33,365 nucleotides of DNA from Spirochaetia bacterium. Lineage in GTDB: Bacteria > Spirochaetota > Spirochaetia > CAKZLE01. The DNA lies in NCBI GenBank assembly GCA_021736385.1, contig JAIPFY010000036.1, positions 1 to 33,365 of the forward strand, written 5' to 3'. Numbering within the stretch: position 1 is the first letter of the stretch; each line of letters begins with the position of its first letter. Position numbers and translations under genes: made by a program. Positions 16,950 to 24,794 of the stretch are shown in pieces. The notes under the pieces were generated by a model. The model was not told the origin of the DNA and searched no databases. It saw only the letters and a list, made by a program, of their open reading frames with translations.

Positions 16950-18095
16950 TTGGATCAGTACCTCTCATTCGATTTCTTCGCACGACCGAGGATCATATCA
17001 GGATCGAAAGCCCTTGAGGCTATCGTGGGAGAACTTGAGCACCTTGGCATCCAATCACCGCTGATCCTGTGGTATGCAGGAAGGAGCTCCTCGCAGCTGC
17101 AGGCACTGAAGAAGGCACTGGGAGAGTCTCCCGCAGCAGCTGCTGCGGTATGCAGGATGGGGGATCACCCCAGCCGTTCGGAATTCAAGGAGATTCTGAC
17201 GCTCATGAGCTCTTCAGGCTGCGATGCACTGCTGGTCCTGGGAAGCGGCAGCATTCAGTCAACCGCGAAGCTGCTGAATCTGATGTACAGCAGGTCTGTC
17301 GACATCGAACAGCTCCCTGAGCTCCCGGAGAGCAGAGAACCGCTTCTGCCCCATATAGCCATCCTCGATGAACAGACTGACGGCAGGGAGGCTGCCTGCC
17401 GACTCCTTGTTGACGAATTCAGACTGTCTGACCCTGCGATCTATCCCGATACGATCGTGATCGATGAACGGATCTGCGGCTCCTGCACTATGAGAGAACT
17501 CGCTGATTCAGCGATCATCTCCCTTGCACAGATCTGTGAATGCTACCGGGCACATACCAGTTCCCCCATGATCAAGGCATGGACCAACCCTGCTCTCCGG
17601 TTTCTCGGCGATCATCAGAGCAGGAGTACCGGTAAGAAGGCACGGGCTGCCCACCTCAATGCCGCAGTCTATGCACAGATCGCTCACAGCACCGTGGGGT
17701 TCGGACCGATCTCCACGCTTGCAGAGCTCTTCGAGGTCTCGCAGTTCTGCAGTGCAGCAGAACTCACTGCAGTGGTACTCCCCTATTACATCAGAGAGCT
17801 CGAAGAGACCCGCAGCACACTCTTTACCGAAGTCTTCCGTGAGATCAGCACGCTGAGCTCTGCAGAGGCAGATCGATCCTTCCGTCAGCATGAGAGTCTT
17901 GCACAGGCACTCACCGCACTGGCTGCAGCCAATGAGGAGAGAGCCTCGACCACCGGGAAGCGGCCGATCATCGAATCGATGATCCGTCAGACCAGACGGC
18001 TGCTCTCGGCTGATGATCAGCACGAACTGCTCACGCTTCTCGATACGATCGTCACACACACAGCAGCTCAGACTGCCAGGGGAGGTCTGATATGA
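16950..18095 (+). CDS. Iron-alcohol-dehydrogenase paralogue lacking the metal site (probable pseudoenzyme)
   Basis: This 381-residue protein is colinear with the next gene's iron-dependent alcohol dehydrogenase but degenerate. The nucleotide motif GGGSVIDMAK becomes GSGSIQSTAK (98-107) and PTTSGTGSE is lost. Aligning EAY with ECY and LLPY with VLPY, the four metal ligands D201, H205, H270 and H284 of the neighbour correspond to I190, Q194, S255 and A269. The frame is intact over 381 codons, so it is not a decayed gene. A regulatory, scaffold or ligand-binding subunit is the likely role. The start is TTG, with AAAGGAG six bases upstream. Its end overlaps the next start by four bases (ATGA), so the two are translationally coupled. 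Confidence 0.8.
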   Translation: MDQYLSFDFFARPRIISGSKALEAIVGELEHLGIQSPLILWYAGRSSSQLQALKKALGESPAAAAAVCRMGDHPSRSEFKEILTLMSSSGCDALLVLGSGSIQSTAKLLNLMYSRSVDIEQLPELPESREPLLPHIAILDEQTDGREAACRLLVDEFRLSDPAIYPDTIVIDERICGSCTMRELADSAIISLAQICECYRAHTSSPMIKAWTNPALRFLGDHQSRSTGKKARAAHLNAAVYAQIAHSTVGFGPISTLAELFEVSQFCSAAELTAVVLPYYIRELEETRSTLFTEVFREISTLSSAEADRSFRQHESLAQALTALAAANEERASTTGKRPIIESMIRQTRRLLSADDQHELLTLLDTIVTHTAAQTARGGLI

Positions 18096-19327
18096 GACTC
18101 CCGGACTATTTCCACTTCAGCATGCGCGTCAGACTCATCGCAGGCTACGAGGCTCTTGAGAGACTTCCTGAGCTGCTCAGTGACCTCTCCTGCCAGCATC
18201 CCCTGATCCTTACCGACCAGAACGTCACCGAAGCGGGACTGCTTGAACTTGTCGATAATGTCCTTACCCGGGCAGCAGTGAGCAGCGCCTGCACGCGTAT
18301 GATCACTCCTGCTGATTCACAGGCTGAGGCTGTCAATGCAGCAGCCGCCGCCTATGCGGCAGCAGACTGTGACGGGATCATCGCACTCGGTGGGGGTTCG
18401 GTGATCGATATGGCAAAAGGAGTGACCCTCCTGCTCTCCTGTGACCCGCAGATCTCTGATATTCGAGCGTATGCCCGACACAGCTGTTCCCACCTCACGA
18501 CCATCCCATGTGTCGCGATCCCCACGACTTCCGGGACCGGCAGCGAAGTGACCCGAACAGCAGAGATCACCGATACCCCCGGTACACAGATGCTGAGGTT
18601 CTCCTCAGAGACCCTTCAGTGCTCCGCAGCTCTTATCGATCCCCGCATGAGTACGACCCTTCCCTCTGTGCTCTCCGCATCGACCGGGATGGATGCCCTC
18701 TCTCACGCTTTTGAAGCCTACACAGGTCTGGGAAAGAACCCGCTGAGCGACGGCCTGTCGGTTCAGGCAATCGAACTCATCTCCGCCCACCTCGAACAGG
18801 TCACCACAGAACCGGCTGACCTCACCGCCCGCATGGCGATGGCCGTGGGATCGACGATGGCAGGGCAGGCCAGTGACAACTCCCCTCCCGGGATCACCCA
18901 TGCGATCGCACATGCCCTCTCAGATCTGTGCGGGGTACATCATGGGAGCTCTGTGAGTATCCTGCTGCCCTACGGACTTGAGTACAACGAACACAAGATC
19001 ACCGGCGAGCTTGAGGAGCTTGCCCGCCTGATCACAGGAGGGACATCAGCAGAAGATGCCATCGCCTACCTGAGAGCCCTCAATGAGCAGCTCTCAGCGA
19101 CCACAGAGGGAGCTCACAAGACCCGACTGCATGATATCACAGATCAGTCGGGAGCGGCGGCAGTCAGACCCGAGCACCTCCCGCTCGTCGCCCGCAGAGT
19201 ACTCGGGGACCCCCTGCAATTCTACAATCCTGAGCAGTTCGAGTACCAGGACGTACTCAACCTGCTCGAAGCGGCTTACTGGGGCTATCCACTCGACAGG
19301 ACACTCATAACGCAGGGTAAGAGATAG
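18092..19327 (+). CDS. Iron-containing alcohol dehydrogenase
   Basis: This 411-residue group-III dehydrogenase has the NAD(P) motif GGGSVIDMAKG (100-110), PTTSGTGSEVT (144-154), and metal ligands D201 and H205 in MDALSHAFE, then H270 and H284 (ITHAIAHAL, GVHHGSS). All catalytic features are present. It interconverts an alcohol and an aldehyde with NAD(P); the substrate is not evident. It is last in the operon with the SCP2-like gene and the metal-less paralogue, divergent from the AOR operon. A 14-bp perfect hairpin follows 13 bases after the stop. Confidence 0.93.
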   Translation: MRLPDYFHFSMRVRLIAGYEALERLPELLSDLSCQHPLILTDQNVTEAGLLELVDNVLTRAAVSSACTRMITPADSQAEAVNAAAAAYAAADCDGIIALGGGSVIDMAKGVTLLLSCDPQISDIRAYARHSCSHLTTIPCVAIPTTSGTGSEVTRTAEITDTPGTQMLRFSSETLQCSAALIDPRMSTTLPSVLSASTGMDALSHAFEAYTGLGKNPLSDGLSVQAIELISAHLEQVTTEPADLTARMAMAVGSTMAGQASDNSPPGITHAIAHALSDLCGVHHGSSVSILLPYGLEYNEHKITGELEELARLITGGTSAEDAIAYLRALNEQLSATTEGAHKTRLHDITDQSGAAAVRPEHLPLVARRVLGDPLQFYNPEQFEYQDVLNLLEAAYWGYPLDRTLITQGKR

Positions 19328-19340
19328 ACTATAAAGAGGC

Positions 19341-19377
19341 AGGCAGTGCTGCACCTTTTCATTGTGCAGCACTGCCT
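19341..19377. terminator. 14-bp perfect hairpin after the alcohol dehydrogenase gene
   Basis: AGGCAGTGCTGCAC and GTGCAGCACTGCCT pair perfectly around a nine-base loop. No U run follows, so it may end transcription inefficiently or protect the 3' end. A possible promoter for the next gene (TTGTGC at 19362-19367, then TG-A-TATCAT at 19383-19391) overlaps its right arm. Confidence 0.55.
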
Positions 19378-19412
19378 GATCGTGATATCATACAGACTGA
19401 GGTACTGATGGG

Positions 19413-19766
19413 ATGGAAAAACTGCAGATTCTTGATACAGATCGTATCGACATGCTCTTCGGAGGGGACCTGTCAATGGTACAGGAGATCTATTCGATCG
19501 CCAGTGATGATTTCCCGGTCACTGCCGACAGACTGTTCGAAGCCCTGACAGCCAACGACCTTGAAGCTGCTGCAGGCTTTGCACATACCCTTAAAGGGAG
19601 TATATCCAATGTGGGGGGAGAGCGTGCGAGCCGTATCGCCGACAAGATCCAGCAAGCTGCCATGCAGCAGGATCTGAGTGCCTGTACCACGCTCTATCCG
19701 GTGTTCAGGACCGAGATGGAATCGTTCCTCTCAACACTCAAGAGTTACTCGGGACTGGAGGATTGA
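19413..19766 (+). CDS. HPt (histidine phosphotransfer) domain protein
   Basis: This 117-residue single HPt domain has the phosphoryl-accepting H58 in FAHTLKGSISNVGG. Such proteins relay phosphate between a hybrid kinase and a response regulator. It stands directly upstream of, and overlaps by one base, a response-regulator/HD-GYP gene, so it probably exchanges phosphate with that receiver. No histidine kinase is encoded nearby, so the kinase must be elsewhere. GAGG lies ten bases before the ATG, a rather long spacing. Confidence 0.88.
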   Translation: MEKLQILDTDRIDMLFGGDLSMVQEIYSIASDDFPVTADRLFEALTANDLEAAAGFAHTLKGSISNVGGERASRIADKIQQAAMQQDLSACTTLYPVFRTEMESFLSTLKSYSGLED

Positions 19767-20743
19767 TGCAGGTCCTTATAGCAGATGATGATCAATCAGT
19801 ACGTTTCATCCTGAAAGTGCAGCTGCAGTCCTGGGGATACGATGTGATCATCTGTGAAGACGGAGAAGAGGCCCTCGGCTACCTGACTTCGGCAAGACCG
19901 CCGAGGATCGCGATCCTCGACTGGATGATGGATGGGTATACGGGAGTCGAGATCTGTTCGATCCTGAAGAACACTCAGCCGCTGATCTATATCATCCTGC
20001 TCACCGCCAAAGCTTCAGAGGAGAATCTGGTAGAGGCGATCAACAGCGGAGCTCACTGTTTTCAGACGAAACCGGTCTCTCCGGGAGTACTGAGAAGTCA
20101 TATCGATGTAGGTAAGCGTCTCATCCATGCAGAAGACAAACTCCTGACGCAGGAGCGGGAGATCCGCCTGCAGTGCTATGGCGCGATCGCTGACCTGGCT
20201 GAAGCCCGGCACAACAATACCGGCAAGCACATGCAGAGGATCAGCCTCTACACCCATCTTCTGGCAGTGAAGATGGGACTGCCGCAGGAACAGTGCGAAG
20301 ATATTGCCATGTCCAGTCGTTTCCATGATATCGGGAAGGTGGGGATCGCCGATACGATCCTGCTCAGCCAGGATTCCTATACGGAAGCACAGCGCAGTAT
20401 CATGACCACCCATACGGTGATCGGCTATGAGATCCTCGCGACCGTCCCTACCCTGCAGACTGCGGCACGCATCGCCCGTCATCACCATGAGAAGTGGGAC
20501 GGGACAGGGTATCCTGACGGGATCAGCGGGGAGAAGATCCCCATCGAAGCTCGCATCGTCTCGATCGTCGATGTGTATGATGCCCTGAGATCCCAGCGCA
20601 TCTATAAAGAATCATGGGATCATGAACAGACACTGACATACATGAAAGACCTGTCAGGCAGTTCGTTCGACCCGAAGATCATGGATATATTCCTTCGTCA
20701 TCATCAGCTGTTCAACGATATATTCCTGGCCAATCAGGTATAG
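19766..20743 (+). CDS. Response regulator with HD-GYP output domain
   Basis: This is a 325-residue protein. The receiver domain (1-120) has D7-D9, phospho-site D52, T80 and K102. The HD-GYP domain (about 140-325) has HDIGK (187-191), HH (239-241) and GTGYP (246-250), all intact. HD-GYP domains hydrolyse cyclic di-GMP, so phosphorylation probably controls second-messenger breakdown and motility or surface behaviour. The start is the ATG at 19766, sharing one base with the upstream stop (TGATG) and preceded by GGAGG; a TTG one codon earlier is less likely. Its last ten bases overlap the convergent kinase gene. Confidence 0.93.
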   Translation: MQVLIADDDQSVRFILKVQLQSWGYDVIICEDGEEALGYLTSARPPRIAILDWMMDGYTGVEICSILKNTQPLIYIILLTAKASEENLVEAINSGAHCFQTKPVSPGVLRSHIDVGKRLIHAEDKLLTQEREIRLQCYGAIADLAEARHNNTGKHMQRISLYTHLLAVKMGLPQEQCEDIAMSSRFHDIGKVGIADTILLSQDSYTEAQRSIMTTHTVIGYEILATVPTLQTAARIARHHHEKWDGTGYPDGISGEKIPIEARIVSIVDVYDALRSQRIYKESWDHEQTLTYMKDLSGSSFDPKIMDIFLRHHQLFNDIFLANQV

Positions 20744-22104
20744 GGGTTCAGCCCGAGCCTGTCCTTCCACTCCAGATACTGTGATTCATAATGGATGGCG
20801 GTCCGCCTGATCGGGGAGTAGACTCGATCTATGTGCACCAGATCCTCAGCAGCACCGGGAACATCATCATACAGGTTCAATCCGCAGAAACAGAGCATCG
20901 CACAGCCCAGCAGTTCGGCATCGATGATCCTCGGCACCTCGATCGGTATTCTCAGGATCTGTGCCTTCATGTAGTTCCAATGGAACGATCTGGCCTGTCC
21001 CCCGCAGTGACGTACCGAGGAGACCTGGTGGCCGGCTGCTGAGAACTGTTCCAGGACCCGCCTCACAGAGAACCCGAGCCCTTCGGCGACCGCCCTTCCC
21101 CGCTGCGCGGGATCATCCGAACAGCTGTTACCATCAGTGAACACGCCGCCGACAAAACCGTCCTGCAGCGCGGCATGGGTATCACCGGCGGGGTAGAAGA
21201 AGTAGTCATGCTGAGGAATACTCATGGTGATCTGCCGGGTGATCTGCTCATAGGAGAGATCCGCCAGTCCCGAGTTCGAACGGTACCACTCGAAGACCTC
21301 ACCGGATGCCGGCAGCAGTCCTGCAAGCGTCCAGGTCCCGTCTATGATGTTCGGCAGGGTACGCAGCCCGGGATGGCTGCGGTGATCTCTGAGAATCAGA
21401 TTGATCCCTTCGGAGGTCCCGGCTCTGTCACAGGTCATCCCCTCGGTCACCACACCGCTTCCGATCAGTGCAGCATGAAAATCGATCAGACCGGCAAAGA
21501 TCGGGGTACCCGCAGGTATACCATAGGCGATCGCTGCAGCATGGGTCACCTTCCCCGCCCGTTCACCTGCTTCGATGAACGGCGGCAGCTTCTCCTGCGG
21601 GATCGAGCAGGCTTCGAGCTGCGCGGTATCCCAGATGAAGGGTGCGAATGCTGCATGGGGAAGGAAGGTAAAGAGCTCTCCACTGAGCAGGGCCGACACA
21701 TACTCAGGACAGCCGGCGAACCATCGGGTCTTCTCCAGCAGGTGCTCATCGGTGTGTATGGCATGGACGAGTCTGGGCAGGTAGAGAGACCTGACCCCCT
21801 CGATCGGTGTTGAAGGGGTGGTGAGCCATGAGATCGCCGGGGCTGCCGGTCTGAAGTGCTCATCGACCGGGACCAGAGTCGGCCCGTTTCCGGTCACACA
21901 CACCGCATCGATCCGACTGACGCCCTGCAGACGGGAGACGGCCTGCAGGAGTGCCCGTTCCCAGGAGAGAGCGGGATCGAGCTGCTCATAGAACGATTCC
22001 AGGGGTACCCGGCTGTAGGAACAGAGGTTCCCCTCACTATCGATGACGGAAGCTTTCACAGAAGAGGTCCCGACATCTATCGAGAGTGCATATCTACTTC
22101 CCAT
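20734..22104 (-). CDS. FGGY-family carbohydrate kinase
   Basis: This 456-residue sugar kinase of the FGGY family has the first phosphate-binding motif SIDVGTSSVKASV at the N-terminus, DAVCVTGNGPTLVPVD, AGLIDFHAALIGSG with the catalytic aspartate, and C-terminal HCGGQARS followed by DAELLGCAMLCFCGL. It is closest in style to xylulokinase/sedoheptulokinase relatives; the substrate cannot be assigned. The start at 22104 gives MGSRYALSIDVG. It overlaps the end of prs by 11 bases and has no clear ribosome binding site, so translation is probably coupled to prs. Longer in-frame extension upstream only overlaps prs. Confidence 0.85.
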   Translation of the reverse strand: MGSRYALSIDVGTSSVKASVIDSEGNLCSYSRVPLESFYEQLDPALSWERALLQAVSRLQGVSRIDAVCVTGNGPTLVPVDEHFRPAAPAISWLTTPSTPIEGVRSLYLPRLVHAIHTDEHLLEKTRWFAGCPEYVSALLSGELFTFLPHAAFAPFIWDTAQLEACSIPQEKLPPFIEAGERAGKVTHAAAIAYGIPAGTPIFAGLIDFHAALIGSGVVTEGMTCDRAGTSEGINLILRDHRSHPGLRTLPNIIDGTWTLAGLLPASGEVFEWYRSNSGLADLSYEQITRQITMSIPQHDYFFYPAGDTHAALQDGFVGGVFTDGNSCSDDPAQRGRAVAEGLGFSVRRVLEQFSAAGHQVSSVRHCGGQARSFHWNYMKAQILRIPIEVPRIIDAELLGCAMLCFCGLNLYDDVPGAAEDLVHIDRVYSPIRRTAIHYESQYLEWKDRLGLNPYT

Positions 22105-23329
22105 CGATGAGTTTGTTGATGAACTGCCTGTTATCGAGCAGCGGGCTGAGTGTTCGTCCATGATGCAGCCGTGAGATGATCCTGGCAAAGAGATCGGTGA
22201 CGTCGGTATAGATGAACCAGGGTTTCTGAGCAAGCCGCTCATCATGGTAGACCGCGTTGGTACCGATGATCCTGAAGAAATCACCATCCTCATAGGCTTT
22301 GTTGAAGGTATCGATGGCATCACCGTTGAAGAACGGCAGACTGATCGCACAGATGATCCTTTTTGCCCCGAGTGCCTTGAGTTCCCTCATCGCTGAGAGC
22401 AGCGTCCCGCCCGTGCCGATCATATCATCGGCCATGAAGACCGTCTTGCCGGTGACATCACCGAGCAGTCGTATGGATTTGATGTTGGAATTCTTGGCGT
22501 TCGTACTGACTTTGGAATAGTCTCGTTCCTTGTACAGGATCGCCAGCGGTTTATGCAGAGCCTCTGCATAGAACTTGTTTCGTGATACCGCTCCGGTATC
22601 AGGACTGACGACGACCAGATTCTGGTCATCGAAGTTGACCAGGCGTCTGAGCTGCAGCAGGACCTGATAGCTGGCATGCAGATTCTCCAGCCTCAGATCG
22701 CTGAAGCTGTTCTCGATCTCCTGTGAGTGAATATCGAGGGTGATGATTCGATCGACACCCATGAACTCACAGGTCCTGCCGAACCAGCTTGCAGTCAGCC
22801 CCTCTCTCCCGCTCTTCTTGTGCTGCCGTGCATACGGATAGGAGGGAAGGACCAGATGCACACTCTCAGCACCGGCTACTTTCACCGCACTGATCGTAGT
22901 GAAGAGGAACATGAGATAATCATTCACACTGAGTACTGAAGGTTCCTTCGAACCGTATACACTCACCGGATACTGGTTCGCCATATCGAAGACGATGAAG
23001 ATCCTCAGGCCGCGGACAGATTGAAGGATCTCTGCCTTGACCTCACCATTGGCAAACTGAGTGAACTTGACGGGAATCTCGAAATTCGGTGCATGGTAGA
23101 CTTTTGAGGGCTTGTAGTGGGGGATCTTCCTGTTGTTGACGTCCTCGATCAGCGTCACGAACTTCAGGATCTCCTCTTCGGTCATATCATGCCGCTTGGC
23201 AAGAGCTGATGACAGCTTCTTATAACGCTTGGTATACAGCTGACGCAGGTGCTTTAGAATCTTTGCGGTGAAGGGTTCTGCACCCGGTCCTGCAATGACT
23301 CCCAATTTGTTGGGTTTGACAATACTCAT
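22094..23329 (-). CDS. prs: Ribose-phosphate pyrophosphokinase (PRPP synthetase), long form
   Basis: This 411-residue enzyme makes PRPP from ribose 5-phosphate and ATP for nucleotide, histidine and tryptophan synthesis. Motifs include FANGEVKAEI, the region LPSYPYARQHKKSGREGLTAS, ITLDIHSQEIENSF, and the PRPP loop ADDMIGTGGTLLSA (canonical enzymes have DDxIDTGGT; here the third acidic residue is glycine). It is about 90 residues longer than the roughly 315-residue classical enzyme, mainly from an N-terminal segment and insertions. Long prs forms also occur in spirochaetes. The start at 23329 lacks a ribosome binding site and sits six bases past a -10 box, so the mRNA is probably leaderless. 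It is followed by the overlapping FGGY kinase gene. Confidence 0.9.
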   Translation of the reverse strand: MSIVKPNKLGVIAGPGAEPFTAKILKHLRQLYTKRYKKLSSALAKRHDMTEEEILKFVTLIEDVNNRKIPHYKPSKVYHAPNFEIPVKFTQFANGEVKAEILQSVRGLRIFIVFDMANQYPVSVYGSKEPSVLSVNDYLMFLFTTISAVKVAGAESVHLVLPSYPYARQHKKSGREGLTASWFGRTCEFMGVDRIITLDIHSQEIENSFSDLRLENLHASYQVLLQLRRLVNFDDQNLVVVSPDTGAVSRNKFYAEALHKPLAILYKERDYSKVSTNAKNSNIKSIRLLGDVTGKTVFMADDMIGTGGTLLSAMRELKALGAKRIICAISLPFFNGDAIDTFNKAYEDGDFFRIIGTNAVYHDERLAQKPWFIYTDVTDLFARIISRLHHGRTLSPLLDNRQFINKLIDGK

Positions 23330-23335
23330 AGCGTG

Positions 23336-23365
23336 AGAATACCACAGCATCAATTTTAAGGTCAA
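23336..23365 (-). promoter_or_regulatory. Promoter placing transcription start at the prs ATG
   Basis: On the minus strand, TTGACC (23360-23365), an 18-base spacer and TATTCT (23336-23341). The ATG begins at 23329, seven bases past the end of the -10 box, exactly where transcription should start. Confidence 0.55.
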
Positions 23366-23374
23366 CGGCACGGG

Positions 23375-23391
23375 GATATGAGCATCATATC
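23375..23391. promoter_or_regulatory. 17-bp perfect dyad upstream of prs promoter
   Basis: GATATGA-GCA-TCATATC is a perfect inverted repeat nine bases upstream of the prs -35 box and about 90 bases before the rfu promoter. Position and symmetry suit a dimeric regulator; which gene it serves is unknown. Confidence 0.4.
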
Positions 23392-23480
23392 TTTTCATAC
23401 TACCTGAGACACTCAGATAAGGAGATGATCCTTCCGTCCCGCACCTCCCCACGTTCATCCGTCTTCTGTTACCGGATGTA

Positions 23481-23509
23481 TTGACACAACTGCCATCCGG
23501 GCGTATCTT
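23481..23509 (+). promoter_or_regulatory. Promoter of the rfuABCD operon
   Basis: Perfect TTGACA (23481-23486), 17-base spacer, TATCTT (23504-23509). Transcription should begin near 23516, just before a small hairpin GCAGGG/CCCTGC (23519-23539) and the FMN aptamer. Confidence 0.65.
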
Positions 23510-23543
23510 AAAGGTGCAGCAGGGGAATACAAGCCCTGCGGCA

Positions 23544-23663
23544 ACGTACTTCGAGGGAGGGACATGGTCCCGACCGGCGGTTATAGTCCGCAATCCACCG
23601 AATGGTGGGTGACACGGTGAAATTCCGAGACCGACAGTGAAAGTCTGGATGGGAGAAGAACGT
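23544..23663 (+). promoter_or_regulatory. FMN riboswitch (RFN element)
   Basis: The conserved core of the RFN element is evident: CCCGACCGGCGG, TATAGTCCGC, GGTGAAATTCCG, ACCGACAGTGAAAGTCTGG and ATGGGAGAAG. ACGT at 23544-23547 pairs with ACGT at 23660-23663 to begin P1. P2 (GGGAC/GTCCC), P3 (GCGG/CCGC) and P4 (CCACC/GGTGG, tetraloop GAAT) can be drawn. The P2 loop lacks the usual GTGAAATT-like sequence. It senses flavin mononucleotide and here precedes a riboflavin transporter, so uptake should fall when FMN is plentiful. Confidence 0.93.
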
Positions 23664-23710
23664 CATATCCTGAACCTGTATGCATATCGCATAGACAGCA
23701 AGACATGACA

Positions 23711-23738
23711 TCTCCCGGAAAACTCATTTTAATGGAGG
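23711..23738 (+). promoter_or_regulatory. Expression platform: ribosome-binding-site sequester of the FMN riboswitch
   Basis: TCTCC (23711-23715) can pair with the rfuA ribosome binding site GGAGG (23734-23738). The same segment, TCTCCC, can instead pair with GGGAGA (23651-23656) inside the aptamer core. That alternative is the classical translational RFN switch: FMN binding ties up GGGAGA, freeing TCTCC to hide the ribosome binding site. No terminator with a U run is present. Confidence 0.55.
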
Positions 23739-23744
23739 AACCTT

Positions 23745-24773
23745 ATGAAAGGTCCGTTTTCCGGTTCGCCGAATCACTCAAAGATCACGATGATCTCACT
23801 TTCTCTGGTCATGATCCTCATCATGACCTTTGTCTCCTGTGCAAAAGAGCAGGAGAGTCAACCCTACCGCATCGCGGTATTCGTCCCGGGTATCGTCTCA
23901 GGGTCCCCGATCTACGAGATGCTCGTAGCAGGAGCACAACAGGCTGCCGATGAGCACGAACAGGCTGTGGTCCAGGTCATCGAAGGAGGCAGCAATCAGG
24001 GCCTCTGGGAAGAGAGCATCTCCACACTGGCCGCTTCACAGGAGCATGATCTGATCGTGACCTCCAACCCCGCGATGCCGGCGATCGCCGCCGCAGTCTC
24101 AGCGAAGTTCCCCGAGCAGCGATTTGCCATCATGGATGGGGCTCTTGAAGGGAACGAGGCCATCTACACCCTGCGCTACGACCAGCAGCAGCAGGCCATG
24201 CTCGCAGGACATCTTGCAGGACTGATCACCGCAAGCTCGATGAGCGGTGCGAACGATCAGCTGAAGATAGGACTGATCGCAGGTCAGGAGTATCCTGACA
24301 TGACCGATCTGATCCTGCCCGGATTCACTGCAGGTGCACAGACAGCCCATGCATCAGTGACGGTGGAGTTCCGTGTCGTGGGTAACTGGTATGATGCGGC
24401 AAAGGGCTCCGAGCTTGCCAGAGCCATGATAGCCGATGGGGTCGATGTCATCCTCCCGATCGCAGGAGGAGCGAATCAGGGGGTCCTGACAGCTGCTGCA
24501 GATGCCGGGACCTATGTCCTCTGGTATGATACCAACGGCTATGCCCTGCAGAAGGGGACCGTTGCCGGATCGACGGCGATCAGACAGGACAAGGCAACCT
24601 ATGAGACGGTGGTCAAAGCCATCGAAGGGACCCTTCCCTTCGGCTCAGCTGAGACGGTCGGTCTCGAACGGGGATACATCACCTTCATAGAAGATGATGA
24701 GCTCTACCTGGAGCTCGTACCGCAGGAGATCCGTGATCAGCAGCATGCATTCATCGAGTCGATGATGCAGTGA
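23745..24773 (+). CDS. rfuA: Riboflavin-binding lipoprotein of BMP/PnrA family
   Basis: This 342-residue substrate-binding lipoprotein has an N-terminal hydrophobic segment (15-30) ending in lipobox FVSC, with lipidated C32. The mature part is a BMP-family (Med/PnrA/TmpC) two-lobe binding protein: RIAVFVPGIVSG start, DLIVTSNPAM, QQQQAMLAGHLAGLIT and VILPIAGGANQGV. BMP proteins bind nucleosides or riboflavin. The FMN riboswitch directly upstream points to riboflavin, as shown for T. pallidum RfuA. GGAGG lies seven bases before the ATG. It is first of a four-gene ABC transporter operon. Confidence 0.9.
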   Translation: MKGPFSGSPNHSKITMISLSLVMILIMTFVSCAKEQESQPYRIAVFVPGIVSGSPIYEMLVAGAQQAADEHEQAVVQVIEGGSNQGLWEESISTLAASQEHDLIVTSNPAMPAIAAAVSAKFPEQRFAIMDGALEGNEAIYTLRYDQQQQAMLAGHLAGLITASSMSGANDQLKIGLIAGQEYPDMTDLILPGFTAGAQTAHASVTVEFRVVGNWYDAAKGSELARAMIADGVDVILPIAGGANQGVLTAAADAGTYVLWYDTNGYALQKGTVAGSTAIRQDKATYETVVKAIEGTLPFGSAETVGLERGYITFIEDDELYLELVPQEIRDQQHAFIESMMQ

Positions 24774-24794
24774 CCGCATAGAGGGGTGATACGC

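Noticed and set aside
21175-21813. 212-codon plus-strand frame opposite the FGGY kinase
   Set aside because: Antisense of a gene with intact kinase motifs; translation is low-complexity and unrecognisable.
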